From: Zanthoxylum bungeanum
Lineage: Eukaryota > Streptophyta > Magnoliopsida > Sapindales > Rutaceae
Direction: 5' to 3'
Length of the DNA: 64,000 bases
NCBI GenBank assembly: GCA_019454045.1
Contig: SKCR01035556.1
Span: 51,833-115,832, forward strand
Shown: one piece after another, positions 46,152 to 58,855 of the stretch
Position numbering within the stretch: the first letter of the stretch is position 1
Layout: the number at the start of each line of letters is the position of its first letter
Translations under genes and position numbers: made by a program
The notes under the pieces: generated by a model
Told to the model about the DNA's origin: nothing
Seen by the model: the letters and a program-made list of their open reading frames with translations, nothing else
Databases searched by the model: none

Positions 46152-46347
46152 CTTCGACCCCTGGGTTTTGTTCCCGAACCACCGAGTGTGAGATGCTTCG
46201 ATCTCTAGGATTTGGTCCCGAACTGAGTTGAGTTGATGGGGAGGTTCTTTGACCCCCTGGGTTTTGTTCCCGAATTACCGAGTGTGAGATGCTTTGATCT
46301 TTGGGATTTATTCCCGAACTGAGTTGAGTTGATGGCGAGGTGCTTTG
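46152..46347 (-). repeat. 95-bp tandem repeat of L 3' UTR, right block
   Basis: Continuation after K: about two units to 46347, ending at GCGAGGTGCTTTG where element J begins. Unit structure is the same as in the left block. The remainder of L is not seen further right. Confidence 0.85.
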
Positions 46348-48225
46348 TGTTGGGTTCTCTTAGAAAAATAACCAAGATCATTAAGCATGAAACATGTAAA
46401 TACACAAAGTAAAGTAGCAGAAAATACTTACAATGCTAGGTTGAGGATGTGTAGAAAACAAAACTTTTGCCTCCATTGAAGTTGCTCCAAGCTTCTCATT
46501 TGATGTATGTTGAGCTTCCAAGCAAGTTCATGAATTCCAAACTCAAGGGTTAGTGTCCCTAACACCTTTGTATGACTCCTTTGATGTGCTAGCATTGTTG
46601 ATTTTTGAATCAAAAATCAAAGGAAATGAACCCTAGGTTCACGCCCAAGGAAGAGAGAAAAGCATGAAGTTCACGCCCATGTCAGGAGTTGGGGGAGAGA
46701 GAGTGATTTTTTGTAATGTATAATTGATTTCAAAAACAATTATCATATACCAAATCCAAGTTTTTGGTATTAGTCATTCCAAAATGACAAAGAGTGATGT
46801 GACTTGTGTGGGCCCCACTTTAATTCAAAATCCGAGTGGGCCCGCAAACACATTTCGGGCTCGAGTTCGTTAATTCTGAATTAACGAATTTTCCGTTGCG
46901 AATTAATTAAATCAAATTTAATTAAATAATAATGCCTAGCAAAATTACTATTAAAGTCGCTCGTGAATTAATTCTAAATTAATTCGTTCGCCAGAATTAA
47001 AATCCAATTTTAATTCCGTTCTGAAATCTAATTTCATTTAATATATCGAATATATTATTTTAATCGATTAATTCCGAATTATTCATTCTCTCTCTATTAA
47101 TTGAATTTATCCCAGATAAAATTCTCGCCGTAATTAATCCTAGATTAATTTTCTCTATCTTCCAATTAATCCCAGATTAATTATGTTCGAGTCATACGTC
47201 ATAAGTGAATCTTCGGGAAGCGACCCAAAAGATCTCTGGATATGTTGGCAGTAAATCCGGTTATCGGACTATACGAATACGTGCGTACCCAGTACCACGT
47301 TCTTACCGATTTACAAGACATGGTTGACTTCTAGCAAAACACCGTGCCTACCCAATTCTCCAGAAATATTCTTTTAAGGAATATGCAATCTATGTCAGGC
47401 GTAGTATATGTAGTATTGCGTGTTGCGATCCAGTATCAGATGTCACATGCTAGGCCCGGGGTTGGAATTGTGTCTGCCCCGTACGAAGCACATATCAGAT
47501 CTCTGGTAACTAGTCTCTATAATCGAATAAACATGACCTAGTCATATTATCCCGATGACTGCAGTACTTAAGAGTACTAGTTCCGTATCCTACGTGATCA
47601 TCATCTCCATATGACTGAAGTGATACTTCCATCTTGACATCACACCCAATACACTACGATTCTCAATATACCCAGAAGAGGCTTACACGGAACCTGTTAA
47701 AGCCCCGGACGACCAAAACCAAAGTATATTGATTGTCGCAAGTATTAGCGATGCAAGTCTCAACTTAAGACCGAATACACCTACCCTGATTCGGATTCCC
47801 ATAGACACATAGTCATACTACCAATGGGATTCCGAGGGGTCTATCCAGAGCGAAGCTATTTCCGTACCATCGGTAAACAGAACCTCCTATTACACTTGCA
47901 TAAGTATCCAATACCTAAATATATGAGAACTATGCCGTTATGCTCCCATAACGCGCACAAGTACAATACTAGTCTATTTCGCATTATCGATGTCCAATCT
48001 TGATAATACTACGACTAGGGATATTTAATGATTAAACCTTATTGGATTAATATTGTCTCACATCTTATTAATCTGGTACTAATCATATGGACTTTTATCA
48101 TTTATATATCCCGGTAATCCAATTACAAATGATAAAAGAGCAATTTCCTTTGTCACATAGTTAATTTGTACAACAACACCATGTTCTGTACAAATAGTGA
48201 TGCTATGGGACATAATTGTCCAACA
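46348..48225 (-). repeat. 3' LTR of element J
   Basis: Sense start TGTTGGACAATTATGTCCC at 48225, end GAGAACCCAACA at 46348; 1878 bp. Followed in the sense direction by 95-bp repeat sequence starting CTTTG-complement, so J is inserted in L. It has the two GTGGGCCC-type words (about 46808-46850) and the inverted-repeat array (about 46970-47185). Confidence 0.9.
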
Positions 48226-48637
48226 ATCTCCCACTTGGCCTATAGCCAATCACTCAAGTGTCCTACACCTGAACTATGTACTGTTCGCTCAAACTTCTGC
48301 TGAGAAACAACTTTCGTCAGCGGATTTGCAAGGTTATCATCTGATGCGATTTATTCGATCATCACATTGCTACGATGTATGATCCGACGAATCAGATGAA
48401 ATCATTTGAAGTACAGACTTGGATCGTTGATGAGACAATTAATTCTTTAGCCTATGTTGTAGCCTAGCTCAGCCACTAACAGAACTACACCTAATCTAAT
48501 TAGGATTATATAGATCCAAAATGCTTCTTTTGCTGCCTCAGCTGCAGTAATATTCCGCCTTTGTTGTTTATTCGGCAACAATATCTTGCTTGAAAGATTT
48601 CCAGCTCACTGTTCTGTTATTCAAACTATATAGTACC
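48226..48637 (-). pseudogene. Polypurine tract and RNase H end of J
   Basis: Sense AAGTGGGAGAT abuts the LTR, then the RNase H C-terminal region runs to 48637 where element I is inserted. The stretch at 48451-48480 lacks the codons for YCDN, with the same junction word GCCTAGCTC seen in B and G. No frame is open. J is thus of the degenerate type although its LTR is a separate subfamily. Confidence 0.75.
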
Positions 48638-50554
48638 TGTTGAGTTTCTAGGATTATTCCCAATATCAAATAAGCATAAAATCATAAATGAATATCAAAG
48701 AAGTGAAGCGGAAACACACTTACATTGAGCGGTTTGTGGATGCGTCAAACAACAAAATTTCTCCTCCAAGCAGTCCAAGTATTCGGCCAAGGCAGTCCAA
48801 GGAAGAAGATGATCAAGCTCCAAGCTTTTCAAGATTCCAAGCTCTTGTGTTGGTTTCCCTAACACCTTGTATGATCCCTTGAAGAGTGCTAGCCCTTTGA
48901 GAATTTTTGCAACAAAATTCTTCTAGTATTTCCCTTCAAATTCGGTGAAGAAGAAGAGAAAATAGGGAGAGTAAAACAGCTTCTGTTTTTCGGTAAAGAG
49001 AGAGAGTGGAAGAAGTTGTATTTGTTTCAAAAACAAATTAATAATCATATACCAAAAGTGTAGATAGTATATGTCATTCAAAGTCTATGATTTGGAGTGT
49101 ATTACACACTTTAACCCACTCACCTAAACCCATCACAATAAAGTGAATAAGGTTGACATGTGATGTGAAGGTTGATGTGAAATGTGGGCCCCACTCGATT
49201 CCGAATGCGATTGGGCCCGCAAACACTCCCGGGCTTGGGTTCACTAATTCCAAATTAACGAACTTCCGTTGCGACGTAATTAAATCGAATTTAATTAAAT
49301 AATTATGCCTAGCAAAATTACTATTCACGTCGCTTACGAATTAATTCTAAATTAACTCTTTTACACGAATTAAAATCCAATTTTAATTCCGCGTCGAAAT
49401 CTAATTTTGAATATATTATTTTATCGATTAATTCCAAATTAATCTTTCTCTCTCTTCAAATAGTATTTTATCCCAGATAAAATCTCTCCGTAATTAATCC
49501 CAGATTAATTTAGCTCGAATCATACGTCATCGGTGAATCTTCGGGAAGCGACCCAAGAGATCCCTGGATATGTTGGCAGTAAATCCGGTCATCGGACTAT
49601 CCGAACACGTACGTACCAAGTACAACGTTTTTACCGATTTACGAGACAAGGTTGCCTTCTAGCAAAGCGCCATGCGTACCCAATTCTTCTGAAATATTCT
49701 TAATGGAATATACGATCTTTAACAGGTGTAGTATACATAGTATTGCGTATTTCGATCCAGTATCAGATGTCACATGCAAGGCCTGGGGCTGGTACAGTGT
49801 CTGCCCCGTACGAAGCATATATCGGATCACTAGCAACTAGTCTCTTTATTATCGGATAATCATGACCAAGTCATATTATCCCGATGGTTGCAACCCTTAG
49901 AGAACCAGTTCTGTATCCCTGCGTGACCATCATCTCCATATGACTGAAGTGATACTTCCGTCTTGACATCACATCCAATACACTACGATTCTCAATAAAT
50001 CTAGAAGAGGCGTACACAGAACCTGTTAAAGTCCTGGACGACCAAAACTAAAGCGTATCGATTGTCGCAAGTACTAGCGATGCAAGTCTCAGGTTAAGAC
50101 CAAATACACCTACCCTGATGCAGATTCCCATAGACACATAGTCATACTACCAATGAGATTCCGCGGGGTCTATCCAGAGCGAAGCTGTTTTCCGTACCAT
50201 CAGTAAAACACAACCTCCTACAACACTTGCATAAGTATTCAATACTTAAATATATGAGAACTATGATGTTACGATCCATAACACGCACAAGTGTGATACT
50301 AGTCTATTCTGCATTATCGATGTCCAGTCTCGATAATACTACGACTAGGGATATTTAATGATTAAACCGTCGTGGATTGATACTGTCTCATATCATCTCA
50401 ATCAGGAACTAATCATAAGGACTTTCATCATTCACACATTTAAGTAATCTAATTAAGAAATGATAAAAGACAATTTCCATTACTACATAGTTAATTTGTA
50501 CAAAACCATAATGTTTTTACAAACAATGACGCTATGGGTCATAACTATCCAACA
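48638..50554 (-). repeat. 3' LTR of element I
   Basis: Sense start TGTTGGATAGTTATGACCC at 50554, end CCTAGAAACTCAACA at 48638; 1917 bp. The five bases beyond the end are GTACC (48633-48637). The inverted-repeat array lies at about 49270-49515. It is inserted in J's RNase H. Confidence 0.9.
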
Positions 50555-51187
50555 ATCTCCCAATTGGCCTATAGCCAGTCTCTCAAGCATCTAATACCTG
50601 AACTATATACTTGTCGCTCAAACTTTGGCTGATGAATGGCTTTCGTCAGCGGATCTGCAATGTTGTCCTCTGATGCGACCTTCTCGATCTTCACATCGCC
50701 ACGATGTATGATCTCACGAATCAGATGGAAACGTCGAAGAACATGCTTGGATCGTTGATGAGACCGCGGTTCCTTAGCCTGCACTATAGCCCCGTTATTG
50801 TCACAATACAATGGAACGGGCTCAGCTGCTAACGGAACTACTCCTAATCCAATTAGGAATTTTCGGATCCAAACTGCCTCATTTGCTGCTTCAGCTGCAG
50901 CGATATACTCTGCTTCTGTTATTGTATCAGCAACAGTCTCTTGCTTGGAAGATTTCCAGCTTACTGCTCCGTTATTCAAACAAAATATGTACTCGGATTG
51001 CGACTTACTGTCGTCTTTGTCGGTTTGGAAACTTGCATCGGTATACCCAGTTACCTCAAGTTCTCCATCTCCATAGATTAAGAAAGCATCCTTAGTTCAT
51101 CTAAGATACTTAAGGATATTCTTAACCGCCATCCAGTGACCTTCACCTGGATCGGCCTAATAGCGACTACACATGCTCAAAGTATAG
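50555..51187 (-). pseudogene. pol: RNase H and RT end of element I
   Basis: A 136-residue open stretch (50979-50569) is the C-terminal RNase H: TEAEYIAAAEAANEAVWIRK, LYCDNNGAIVQAKEPRSH and RSKHVLRRFHLIREIIHRGD, ending DWL next to the polypurine tract. Upstream in the same frame is GYTDASFQTD, with a TGA in the preceding ILKYLR motif (about 51100). At 51187 homology stops and H leader begins. I was autonomous-type: YCDN is intact, unlike J, B and G. Confidence 0.87.
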
Positions 51188-52709
51188 GAATGGAGAGACG
51201 CTTAATATTTTGCGAGGGTTTTTCGAGTGCAAATTGGCAACCAATTTATGATCTTTGTTAAGGTCTCATCATCATACACCCTTAAACATGCATTCTAAAC
51301 ACATAATAAAGTGCGTATAAATAAATAATAATGATATGCGGATGGATACTTTACACATTGATCCTAGATCAAATCTCTCCATTTCTCTCTCCCGCTAGCA
51401 CAAGTATCACTTCTACCCGTTACACTACACTTCTAAAGAAACCTCATTTACATTGACGGGAATATGTGAGAAGAGAATACAATGAATATGGAGGTATAAG
51501 GCTAGACACACAGGTCCAATTAATAAATCAAATTTATTACAACAATTTCTAAAATTGCCCCACCCTTCTAATATCCATCCGATATACATTATTCATGCAT
51601 CGCAACCATGTATTCACACAAGCATGTTATCAATCAATCTAATCAAATTAATTAATCTGATAATTAGTGATCATCCAATGTTCAAACAATGATTTGATTT
51701 TGCTCGAGTCAAACTCGTTTTTGCGAATAAGTACTTAAAGTACGAATTCTCGAATTAAATTAAACTACAAAATTAAATCCAATTCAATTTGTATTTAATA
51801 CTAATTCTCTATTTAATTCCAAATTAAATACTACACTTTATTAATAAACCTTTTACGATTTAAATTCCAAATTTAATCGTTATGGGTCTCAAAGCCCGAT
51901 TAACGTCCAACATCAATTTAATTAAAGTCCAATGGGCTTTTAATTAATTTCTTAAGGCGTGGACTTTTGGTTAACTCGGGTCAAACCCAATAACCAAAGT
52001 CCAATCCGGGAGTTACCCCATAAGCTCAAAAATCAATTTAGGCCCATTAGGCCCAATCAAACTTTAAAGGTCCATTAGTCGCATTTGGGCTTTATGGAAG
52101 CGGTTTTGGCCCAATTGGATCCAACCAATTTAGCCTAAACCCAAATTGGTACAACCAAGCCCAATAAGCCCAATAACAACATTCAAAGTCCAATTTCCAA
52201 AATTAGGCCCAATTTAATTAAATTACAAAATCCAATTTCACATTTAATTAAACTAAAGTGTATAGCATTATTAATTACCCGAATCAATATTTCCAAAACA
52301 CCAAATTTGTATAATTAATCATGCTTACTAATATTAAATCATGTCCAACACAATTTAATTAAAATCAAACCCAATTTCATGCTTCTCATGTCTCGGCCAA
52401 GGAGGATTTTCATGTTCAATTTTAAATCCAATCCAATTGAATCCAAATCAACATTAAAACAACATCCTAAATTGTTTTCAAGTCATCCAATGAATCAAAA
52501 AACAAAAATCCAAGACATTAGGGCATCTCTATTTTCGGCCAAGCCTCAAAAATTGGGGAAATTTGTTCCAAACACAATTTCATCAAATTGATCCAATCAA
52601 TCATCATTAAAACACATTTAAGCATACTAATTCATCCAATTTCATTATACATGCTCAAAATCAATTTTACCCAAATTTTAAGCCCTAAATCAATTTCATG
52701 CTCAACCTT
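51188..52709 (-). other. Leader of element H, truncated
   Basis: Sense order from the primer site: TCGGCC repeat unit (about 52535-52390), GGCCCA-rich stretch (52230-51890), inverted repeats (about 51880-51770), CCTCA hairpin block (about 51440) and on to 51188, where it joins I's RT end. The GCCAAAG hairpin array, gag and most of pol, which should follow, are deleted. Confidence 0.8.
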
Positions 52710-52722
52710 GCTCAAGATACCA
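52710..52722 (-). promoter_or_regulatory. Primer binding site of H, variant
   Basis: Sense TGGTATCTTGAGC, the same variant as in C, one base after the LTR end. Confidence 0.85.
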
Positions 52723-52723
52723 T

Positions 52724-54800
52724 TGTTGGTGTTTGTTAAGGTCCCAAGATCATAAACAAGCATGAAACATAAGTGAATACAACGAGGGAGTTGCAGAATA
52801 CTCACATCGATCGGTTGAACGACGCTTTGACGAACAAAAATTCTGTTTTCTGCCTCCTTACTGCTCACGGCAGTGAGCTGCATGCAGTCCCTATTTTTGG
52901 TCATCAAACTTCAAGAATCCAAGCTCCAAGCTTCGTCAAACGATTCCCGGCTCATGGGTGGACTTCCCTATCACCTTCGCATGTCTCTCGGAGTGCTAGC
53001 TCTTAAGAAATTTGCTACAAATTTCCCACACTTTGCTTCCCATCTCACGGTATTTCCCAGAAAAACCAGTGAAGATATTACCATGTTGGGCGAGAGAGAG
53101 AGGAGAAGAAATGGCTCCAAATTCGTGAGCCCTAGGAGAGAGAATGAGAGTTGTGTGTTGTAATATGTTAAGTGTATCTAATACACCTCCAATTGATTTA
53201 AAAAATCAAAAATAAAACATAAGCAAATAATAAAATAACAATAAATGTCACTTAAGCTTTCAAAAGATTTCCAACAACTCCCATCAATCTATCAATCAAT
53301 CAAATCAAGTGACAAGTTGTCACATCACTCAAAGTGACTAATGAATTGACGCTTGATGTGACTAGCGATTTGACGCTTGATTTGACTTGCGTGCCGCACT
53401 CGAATTTGAAATGCGAATACACTCGCAAACAATCTCTGGCTCGGGTTCGCTAATTTCAAATTAACGAATTTTCCATTGCGTCGTAATTAAATGATTACAC
53501 CTAGCGAAATCACTATTCACATCGCTAACGAATTAATTCTAAATTAATTCGTTCGCTCGAATTAAAATACAATTTTAATTCCGCGTCGAAATCTAATTTC
53601 GTTTGATATATCAAATATATTAATTTATCGATTAATTCCAAATTAATCGTTATCTCTCTTTTATTGTTATTTTATCCCAGATAAAATATCTCCGCAATTA
53701 ATCCCAGATTAATTTTCTCTCTCATCTAATTAATCCCAGATTAATTAAAAGTGCGAGTCATACGTCATCGGTGAATCTTCAGGAAGCGACCGATGAGATC
53801 CCTGGATATTTTGGCAGTAAATTCGGTCGTCGGACTATCCCAACACGTAAGTACCTCGTACTACGTTTATACCGATTTACAAGACAAGGTTGGCTTCTAC
53901 CAAAGCGCCATGCCTACCCAATTCTCCACAAATATCCTTACAGGAATAAAGGATCTATATCAGGCGTAGTATACGTAGTATTGTGTATGTCGATCCAGTA
54001 TCGGATGATCACGTGCTAGGCCTGGGGCTGGAATTGTGTTTTCCCCATACGAAGCACAAGTCGGATGTCTGGTAACTAGTCTCTATAATCGGATTAACAT
54101 GACCTTGTCATTTTATCCCGATGACTGCAGTACTTTAGAGTACTAGTACCGTATCCTACGTGACCATCATCTCCACTATGACTGGAGTGATACTTTCGTC
54201 TTGACATCACACCCAACACACTACGATTCTCAATATACCCAGCATAGGCGTACACAGAACCTGTTAAAGCCCTGGATGACCGCAACCAAAGTATATTTAT
54301 TGTCGCAAGTATTAGCGGTGCAAGTCTCAGGTTAAGACCAAATACACCTACCCTGATTTCGGACTTCCATAGACACATAGTCATACTACCAATGGAATTC
54401 CGATGGGGTCTATCCAGAGCGAACCTGTTTCCCGTACCATCGGTAAAACACAACCTCCTATTACACTTGTATGAGTATCCTATACCCAAATATATGAGAA
54501 CTATGCCGTTATGCCCTCACAACGCGCACAAGTGTAATACTAGTCTTTTACGTATTTATCGATGTGCAATCTCGATAATACTCTGACTAAGGATATTTAA
54601 TGATTTATCCTTCGTGGACTGATACTGTCTCATATCATTCTCAATCCAGGAACAAATCATAAGGACCTCCTATCATTTATACATCTAGGTGATCTAATCA
54701 CAAATGATAAGAGTGCAATCTCCTTTGTCACATAGTTAATTTGTACAACAACACCATGATCTGTACAAATAGTGACGCTATGGGTCATAATTGTCCAACA
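52724..54800 (-). repeat. 5' LTR of element H
   Basis: Sense start TGTTGGACAATTATGACCC at 54800, end CAAACACCAACA at 52724; 2077 bp. Its U3 differs clearly from I's LTR, so H and I are different subfamilies although fused. The flank AGTTA (54801-54805) is F2 sequence. The inverted-repeat array is at about 53520-53750. Confidence 0.9.
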
Positions 54801-55030
54801 AGTTATACATCAATATGACTCAGATGTGACATCGATATTATGCTACAACTACTAAGTTGTCTATGTGTTTAGGGATCAAATCCAAATACTATGAGATAAC
54901 TGCAAGCACAACATTAATATCAAAACTTCTAATCTATAAGGTCACTATGTAACTTCATAAGTCAATACTTCATAAGTTACAATTAATTCCACTAATACAT
55001 TAGAATCAACTGTGACACTCCCACTGCATC
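54801..55030 (-). repeat. Probable 3' LTR fragment and polypurine tract of F2
   Basis: Sense GATGCAGTGGGAG (55030-55018) followed by TGTCACAG at 55017 looks like a Copia polypurine tract and LTR start. Only about 217 bp of this LTR remain before H. Weak similarity to F's LTR near 41290-41345 was noticed but is not secure. Confidence 0.5.
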
Positions 55031-57850
55031 TTTTCTGACTCTATATGACATAGACCATCTATTGTCATAATTAGACTCAAAACTAATCTGACCATAATGG
55101 TTGCGGATTATATTCTCCATGAATAAGAAACTCATTCTTAATATCTCAAAGATAACAAAGAACATGTTTCAAGACCCATCATATGGTCTACAGGGTATCA
55201 AAATAGCTCGTAACAATTACGATCAAATTGATATCTTTAATCGTACATAATATAGTATTCACTATCCCATCATCCTACAATGCATAAGATTGACTAGACA
55301 TTCTAATCAATTTCTATTTCAACAAAGAAATCATCCTTTATGAATGATGAATACTATATACAAGAGACATACTAACTGTCAAACAGTTATACTAACTGTC
55401 ACACAGATAGTATTGCTGTGTCCTTTATTAGATCATATCTAATGTAAGACTAATGGGAGTATCTCATAAATCTCTCAGTTTTATATCATATATGAAACCT
55501 TATATCAAATATAACAACGACTACTCTCATTGCTTTCACGAAGAAAAGAAGACGTAGGTAAACCTTTTACCTCACAAACATCTCATTATTACATTAATAA
55601 TAATAATGTGATTAGGATATATAACACTAGAAAGAAATTTGTATGCCCCTACTAACCCTACTTTTATATGTGTATTCTCTATGCTTTGTTAAAATCAGAC
55701 AATCTGACTAAGATCAAAATTAGAGAACACAAATTTTCAGAAAGCTCATCTGAGTCTACAATAGGCTCTAAAAGCTAGTATATAAACTATGAACTTAACA
55801 TAATACAAACTCCAGGGCCATTCTAGAATAGACTTTTCAAGAAAAGAAATCACAATGGATCTTTTCTTCGAAGAAACCATTCAGGAATGCCACTTTGTAG
55901 TCCGAGCTAAAATACGTAGTTTAATATCAACAATAACCAACAGATCCTTAATTGTTCAATTAGTGTGACTAGAGGACAAGTTTCCTCAGAATCTACAATA
56001 GATTACTGAGTATAACCTTTCTCATTGTCAGATAATAAAGGTCAAATCTTTAATAAGCTCACTTTATTTTCGATGTGGAAACCATTTGCATATTTTATGA
56101 ACCATTCATAACGAAAGCTTAATCAAGTTCAAAACTTGATTGTGTAGTAAGCTATGAATAATCTTAGATCTATGGTTCAATGCTAACTTCCGAAATCGAT
56201 TTCAAATATCACTCCCACTATAAGTTATAGGATAATTTTCTTTGATAAGAAAACTACAGAACGATTAAGTATCAAATGCTACGCTAATGATTCTGACATC
56301 CTATTGGACTTATATGGAAGCTTTCTAAGGGTATTTTCATCTTATTAATTACATAGTTCCATTTAAATTTTATCACTCTCACATTTGACTTCACTAAGTC
56401 AAGTATTTTCTATATTGGTCAACATATGATGTTACACACTAGGTAATAAAACAATTTAATTACTCGGGATCATAGAAAATATATTCTATCAAATTGAATA
56501 CAATATTCTATTAAATAGAACAAATAATAAACTTTTACTTGCACATCTGAGGCGCAAGTACTTTTCAATTATAAAATCATTATATAAAAGAAAGATTTAA
56601 ATCTCAAACTTTTCAAGATTCGAATTTTCTACCTATACATATCATATACGTAAGTGTAGAAACTAATGGAACAATAATCAAAATGATGAATTAGTATTAC
56701 TAGAGCATATCCCCAAGAGTATTGAAGCTAACTCGGTAACACTCAATATCAAACGAATCAAATGATATAAGATTCGATTTCTCCCACTGACCAATTCCAT
56801 CACAATGGAACCGTAGAAGAATAATATTGAGTAAGAATCATATTCATTGAATAACCTTAGAACTAATTGTCATAAATTCATATGTTTGATCATATTAAAC
56901 ATCTTTGAACTATTCAAAGATTCAGGATGAATTTTAAAGATATAGTTTCCAAAACTTCAAATCGAATATCTTTAAACCATTCAAAATATTCTATCCGCGT
57001 TTCATCAAAAACATATTGAAAGTTCTCGAACCATTCAAGACGTTCAATATGTGTTCTTTTAGAAACACATAACTAAGTCATGACAACTCATTAACTAAGT
57101 TACGAAGTAAAGAAAACTATCCAAGGCAATTTATAATTCATTAAACTATATACATCCAATGCATTAGTTTAATAAATCTTGTGGTCCAATGACAATCATT
57201 GGTTCAATGCGATTTAATCACATTCCCGAATATAATATTCATTAAATGGATAAGGATATATGGGTTGATCTCATATCAGATCATCCTTTACCATACGGAA
57301 TAAGCATCTAATGCTTATGTGATAAAATCTCATAAAGCATTGTTCTAAGTTATTTAGTTAATCGAATATATTTTTTCTTAATGTTTAGCTTTTCGTTATT
57401 GACACTACTAGTCGTATTAAAATATGTAACAACTGTTTAAAAAGAATAAATAACTATCCAATAGTCACAAATTCTGATATCAAATATCAAAAGAATCATT
57501 AAACACTATTTTAAATAACTAGACGAGAGATCTAGTATCCAATACCTATAGTTGTTTTATTGTGAGAATCGATATTCTCTACATAATTATACACATCTAT
57601 TTTCTTTAGCTTTATTATTTGCTTTCAACCATTCACAACAATTGTAAATAATTGATCAATAAATTATGTCAGATGTACATATCACATCTGAAGGTCACTA
57701 AAGCCAAGAAACGTCATTATCAGATAAACAAATACCTAATGGGGAATTCTTAATGCCAGTCAAGAATCTCGAGACATGAACTAATTCACGTCAATTCTTA
57801 CTGCACAAGAAATTATTCTTTCTAAAGAATTATATCCTAAAAAAGATATC
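55031..57850 (-). pseudogene. Very old gag-pol remnant of F2
   Basis: No open frame, but blocks align with E in the same order on the minus strand. A region like the end of the RT palm (CTAACC...ACTTTTATATGTGTAT, about 55645-55680). A region like KTAFLNGNLLEDV (about 55850-55915). A region like the integrase Asp motif and following Tyr-rich stretch (about 57050-57115, with ACACATAACTAAGTCATG). The coding part is about 3 kb against about 4 kb in A, so it has lost sequence. Similarity was read by eye only. Confidence 0.55.
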
Positions 57851-58855
57851 TATTTAGATTACCTAATGTGACTGAGTAACTAAGTCACTAACCATCTTGA
57901 TTTTTCAAGAAAATCGGAACAACAGTTCCCGATGGTTTTGTCTAATATAACAATATCCAAGCCTATTCTTAATCTAGAACCTATTCTAGAAATCTGTAAC
58001 CATAAGGAAGTCAGAAAACATATACAAATAATATGCATGTAATGGATTAGAAGTTCAATTCTACATACACAATAGAATAAAGGAAACATAAGCGCCAAAT
58101 TTCATAATAATACACAATGCTTTAGTTATGGATTTTTAACCCAGCAGTGCCTCCCACTATTTTATATAATACCGTAATCCCCAATGGAAAACGGGAATTC
58201 AATAATTAAATTGAATTCCATAGTGAGAAGTGGACCCTATGAATATATTTCGACTCACTGCTTTGGCACGTTCTCGCCTACGTATATTCACGGGTAGACA
58301 ACTTATTGTCAATCACACTCACTGTGACTCCTAATTTTGGTCCCGACTATTTCTCGTTATGATAGCTTTGGCACGTTCACAAGGAGGCATATCAAGGCTT
58401 CACTTGTTAGTGATAAACTCAAGCTACCGATATAGTCCTAATAGCTTTGGCAAGTTCTGGATTTCCACTTTCACTTGAATTTGTCTCTTATCATATAAGT
58501 TCTACCGGCACAAATGAACTACCATCATCCATAACTGCCTAGCTTTGGCACGATACAACTATAGAATCAGAAATAATTTGCATCCGTACTGACAAGGTCG
58601 CCAAGAAATAAGTATTCTTAATACTAGTTACTTTAATGCCTTATTTAAGCGGGGATATTCCTAAAGAGGTTCTTTACTCTACATCAAATGCAGATTTTAA
58701 TTTAGATCAATTTCTCAACAGTTCAATTCTACTTGGGAAAAATAACTTAAATTAACCATTAAATCTCCGTTATGTTTTCCCTTTGCGTAGAATTGAAAAA
58801 TTAAGAAACATATAAATTACAGGCATGTGAAAATATCAAAATTGGATTATATATC
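57851..58855 (-). other. Leader of F2
   Basis: Closely similar to the F leader (38585-39000). Contains AAATAGTGGGAGGC near 58149-58162, shared with the other Copia family, and four copies of the word GAACGTGCCAAAG or a close variant (58261-58273, 58366-58378, 58445-58457, 58553-58563). Element G is inserted at 58855/58856, so the primer site and 5' LTR lie off-window. Confidence 0.7.

Noticed and set aside
44187..46156. K and B sharing the same target duplication as evidence of one duplicated insertion
   Set aside because: The flanks differ (satellite against Copia RT) and K is an A/E-type LTR while B is not; the shared CTTCG is better read as target preference or chance.
48638..54800. I plus H read as one internally deleted element with two LTRs
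   Set aside because: The two LTRs belong to visibly different subfamilies and the flanks GTACC and AGTTA do not form a target duplication.
54801..58855. Possible host gene or pararetrovirus remnant in the stretch without frames
   Set aside because: Minus-strand blocks follow Copia RT and integrase order, and the leader matches F, so an old Copia copy explains it. I saw no movement-protein or coat-protein motif.
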